Assembly (NCBI GenBank): GCA_964579325.1
Contig: CAZOHN010000084.1
Coordinates: forward strand, 1 to 14,239
Source: CAZOHN01 sp964579325
GTDB lineage: Bacteria > Pseudomonadota > Alphaproteobacteria > Rhodobacterales > Rhodobacteraceae
Direction of reading: 5' to 3'
Length of the DNA: 14,239 bases
Shown piece by piece: positions 14,113-14,239 of this stretch; within the stretch, counting starts at the first letter, position 1; each line of letters begins with the position of its first letter. A program made the position numbers and the translations under genes. The notes under the pieces were generated by a model. It saw only the letters and a list, made by a program, of their open reading frames with translations, had not been told where the DNA came from and made no database searches.

Positions 14113-14239
14113 CTTGGCGCAGCCGATGCCGTCAGGCCGAGAGAGACACATAGAAAATTGTGGTCAAACAATACTGTTCCGTGACACACGCCCTTGCAGC
14201 ACGAGCTCAAATGCCCTGCCATCCTGTCGGGGGGATCGG
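14113..14239. other. Unassigned right end of the window
   Basis: These 127 bases after the Fic remnant include an AT-richer patch (about 14150-14180). I found no gene, RNA or clear repeat in them. Confidence 0.4.

Noticed and set aside
14158..14173. ATTGT...ACAAT inverted repeat in the AT-richer right end
   Set aside because: The arms are only five bases and could occur by chance; no gene or promoter context is visible.
1..14239. CRISPR array, tRNA, rRNA, riboswitch or origin
   Set aside because: I saw no repeat-spacer pattern, cloverleaf or known RNA signature. A covariance-model search was not possible.

Overview
The DNA is GC-rich, with tight four-base gene overlaps, IclR-type regulation, a peptide-type ABC importer next to sugar-acid enzymes, and an IS6-family transposase of a kind common in alphaproteobacteria. 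An alphaproteobacterium, perhaps a Rhodobacterales or Rhizobiales member, fits best, and the region looks accessory (plasmid or genomic island). This is inferred from style and protein families; no rRNA, tRNA or replication gene is present to fix the taxon.

Layout. From about 12.44 kb down to the left edge, everything is on the minus strand, so transcription reads right to left. First comes an IclR-family regulator (12439-11543). After a 248-base gap with a plausible promoter and a perfect 14-bp palindrome comes a ten-gene run: amidohydrolase/lactonase, rhamnonate-dehydratase-like enolase-superfamily enzyme, a five-gene Dpp/Opp-type ABC importer (binding protein, two permeases, two ATPases), aldo/keto reductase, DHDPS-family lyase, and a second enolase-superfamily enzyme that runs off the left edge. 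Five junctions are four-base overlaps (ATGA or GTGA), so this is very probably one operon. Divergent from the regulator, on the plus strand, lies an L-rhamnose mutarotase-family gene (12669-12986). To its right are an IS6-family transposase and a decayed 3' fragment of a Fic-family gene, and the window ends in unassigned sequence.

How the genes may work together. Mutarotase, NAD(P)-dependent aldose dehydrogenase, lactonase, acid-sugar dehydratase and 2-keto-3-deoxy-sugar-acid lyase are the steps of a non-phosphorylative (Entner-Doudoroff-like) pathway for an aldose such as L-rhamnose, L-fucose or a related sugar. The best reading is sugar -> aldonolactone -> aldonate -> 2-keto-3-deoxyaldonate -> smaller products. 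Uptake would use a peptide-class ABC importer, with IclR control. Features that set this cluster apart from textbook rhamnose or fucose clusters are the second dehydratase paralogue with Asn in place of the first metal-ligand Asp, a DHDPS-family member with Gln in place of the usual catalytic Tyr, and the oligopeptide-type importer. The actual substrate cannot be read from the sequence.
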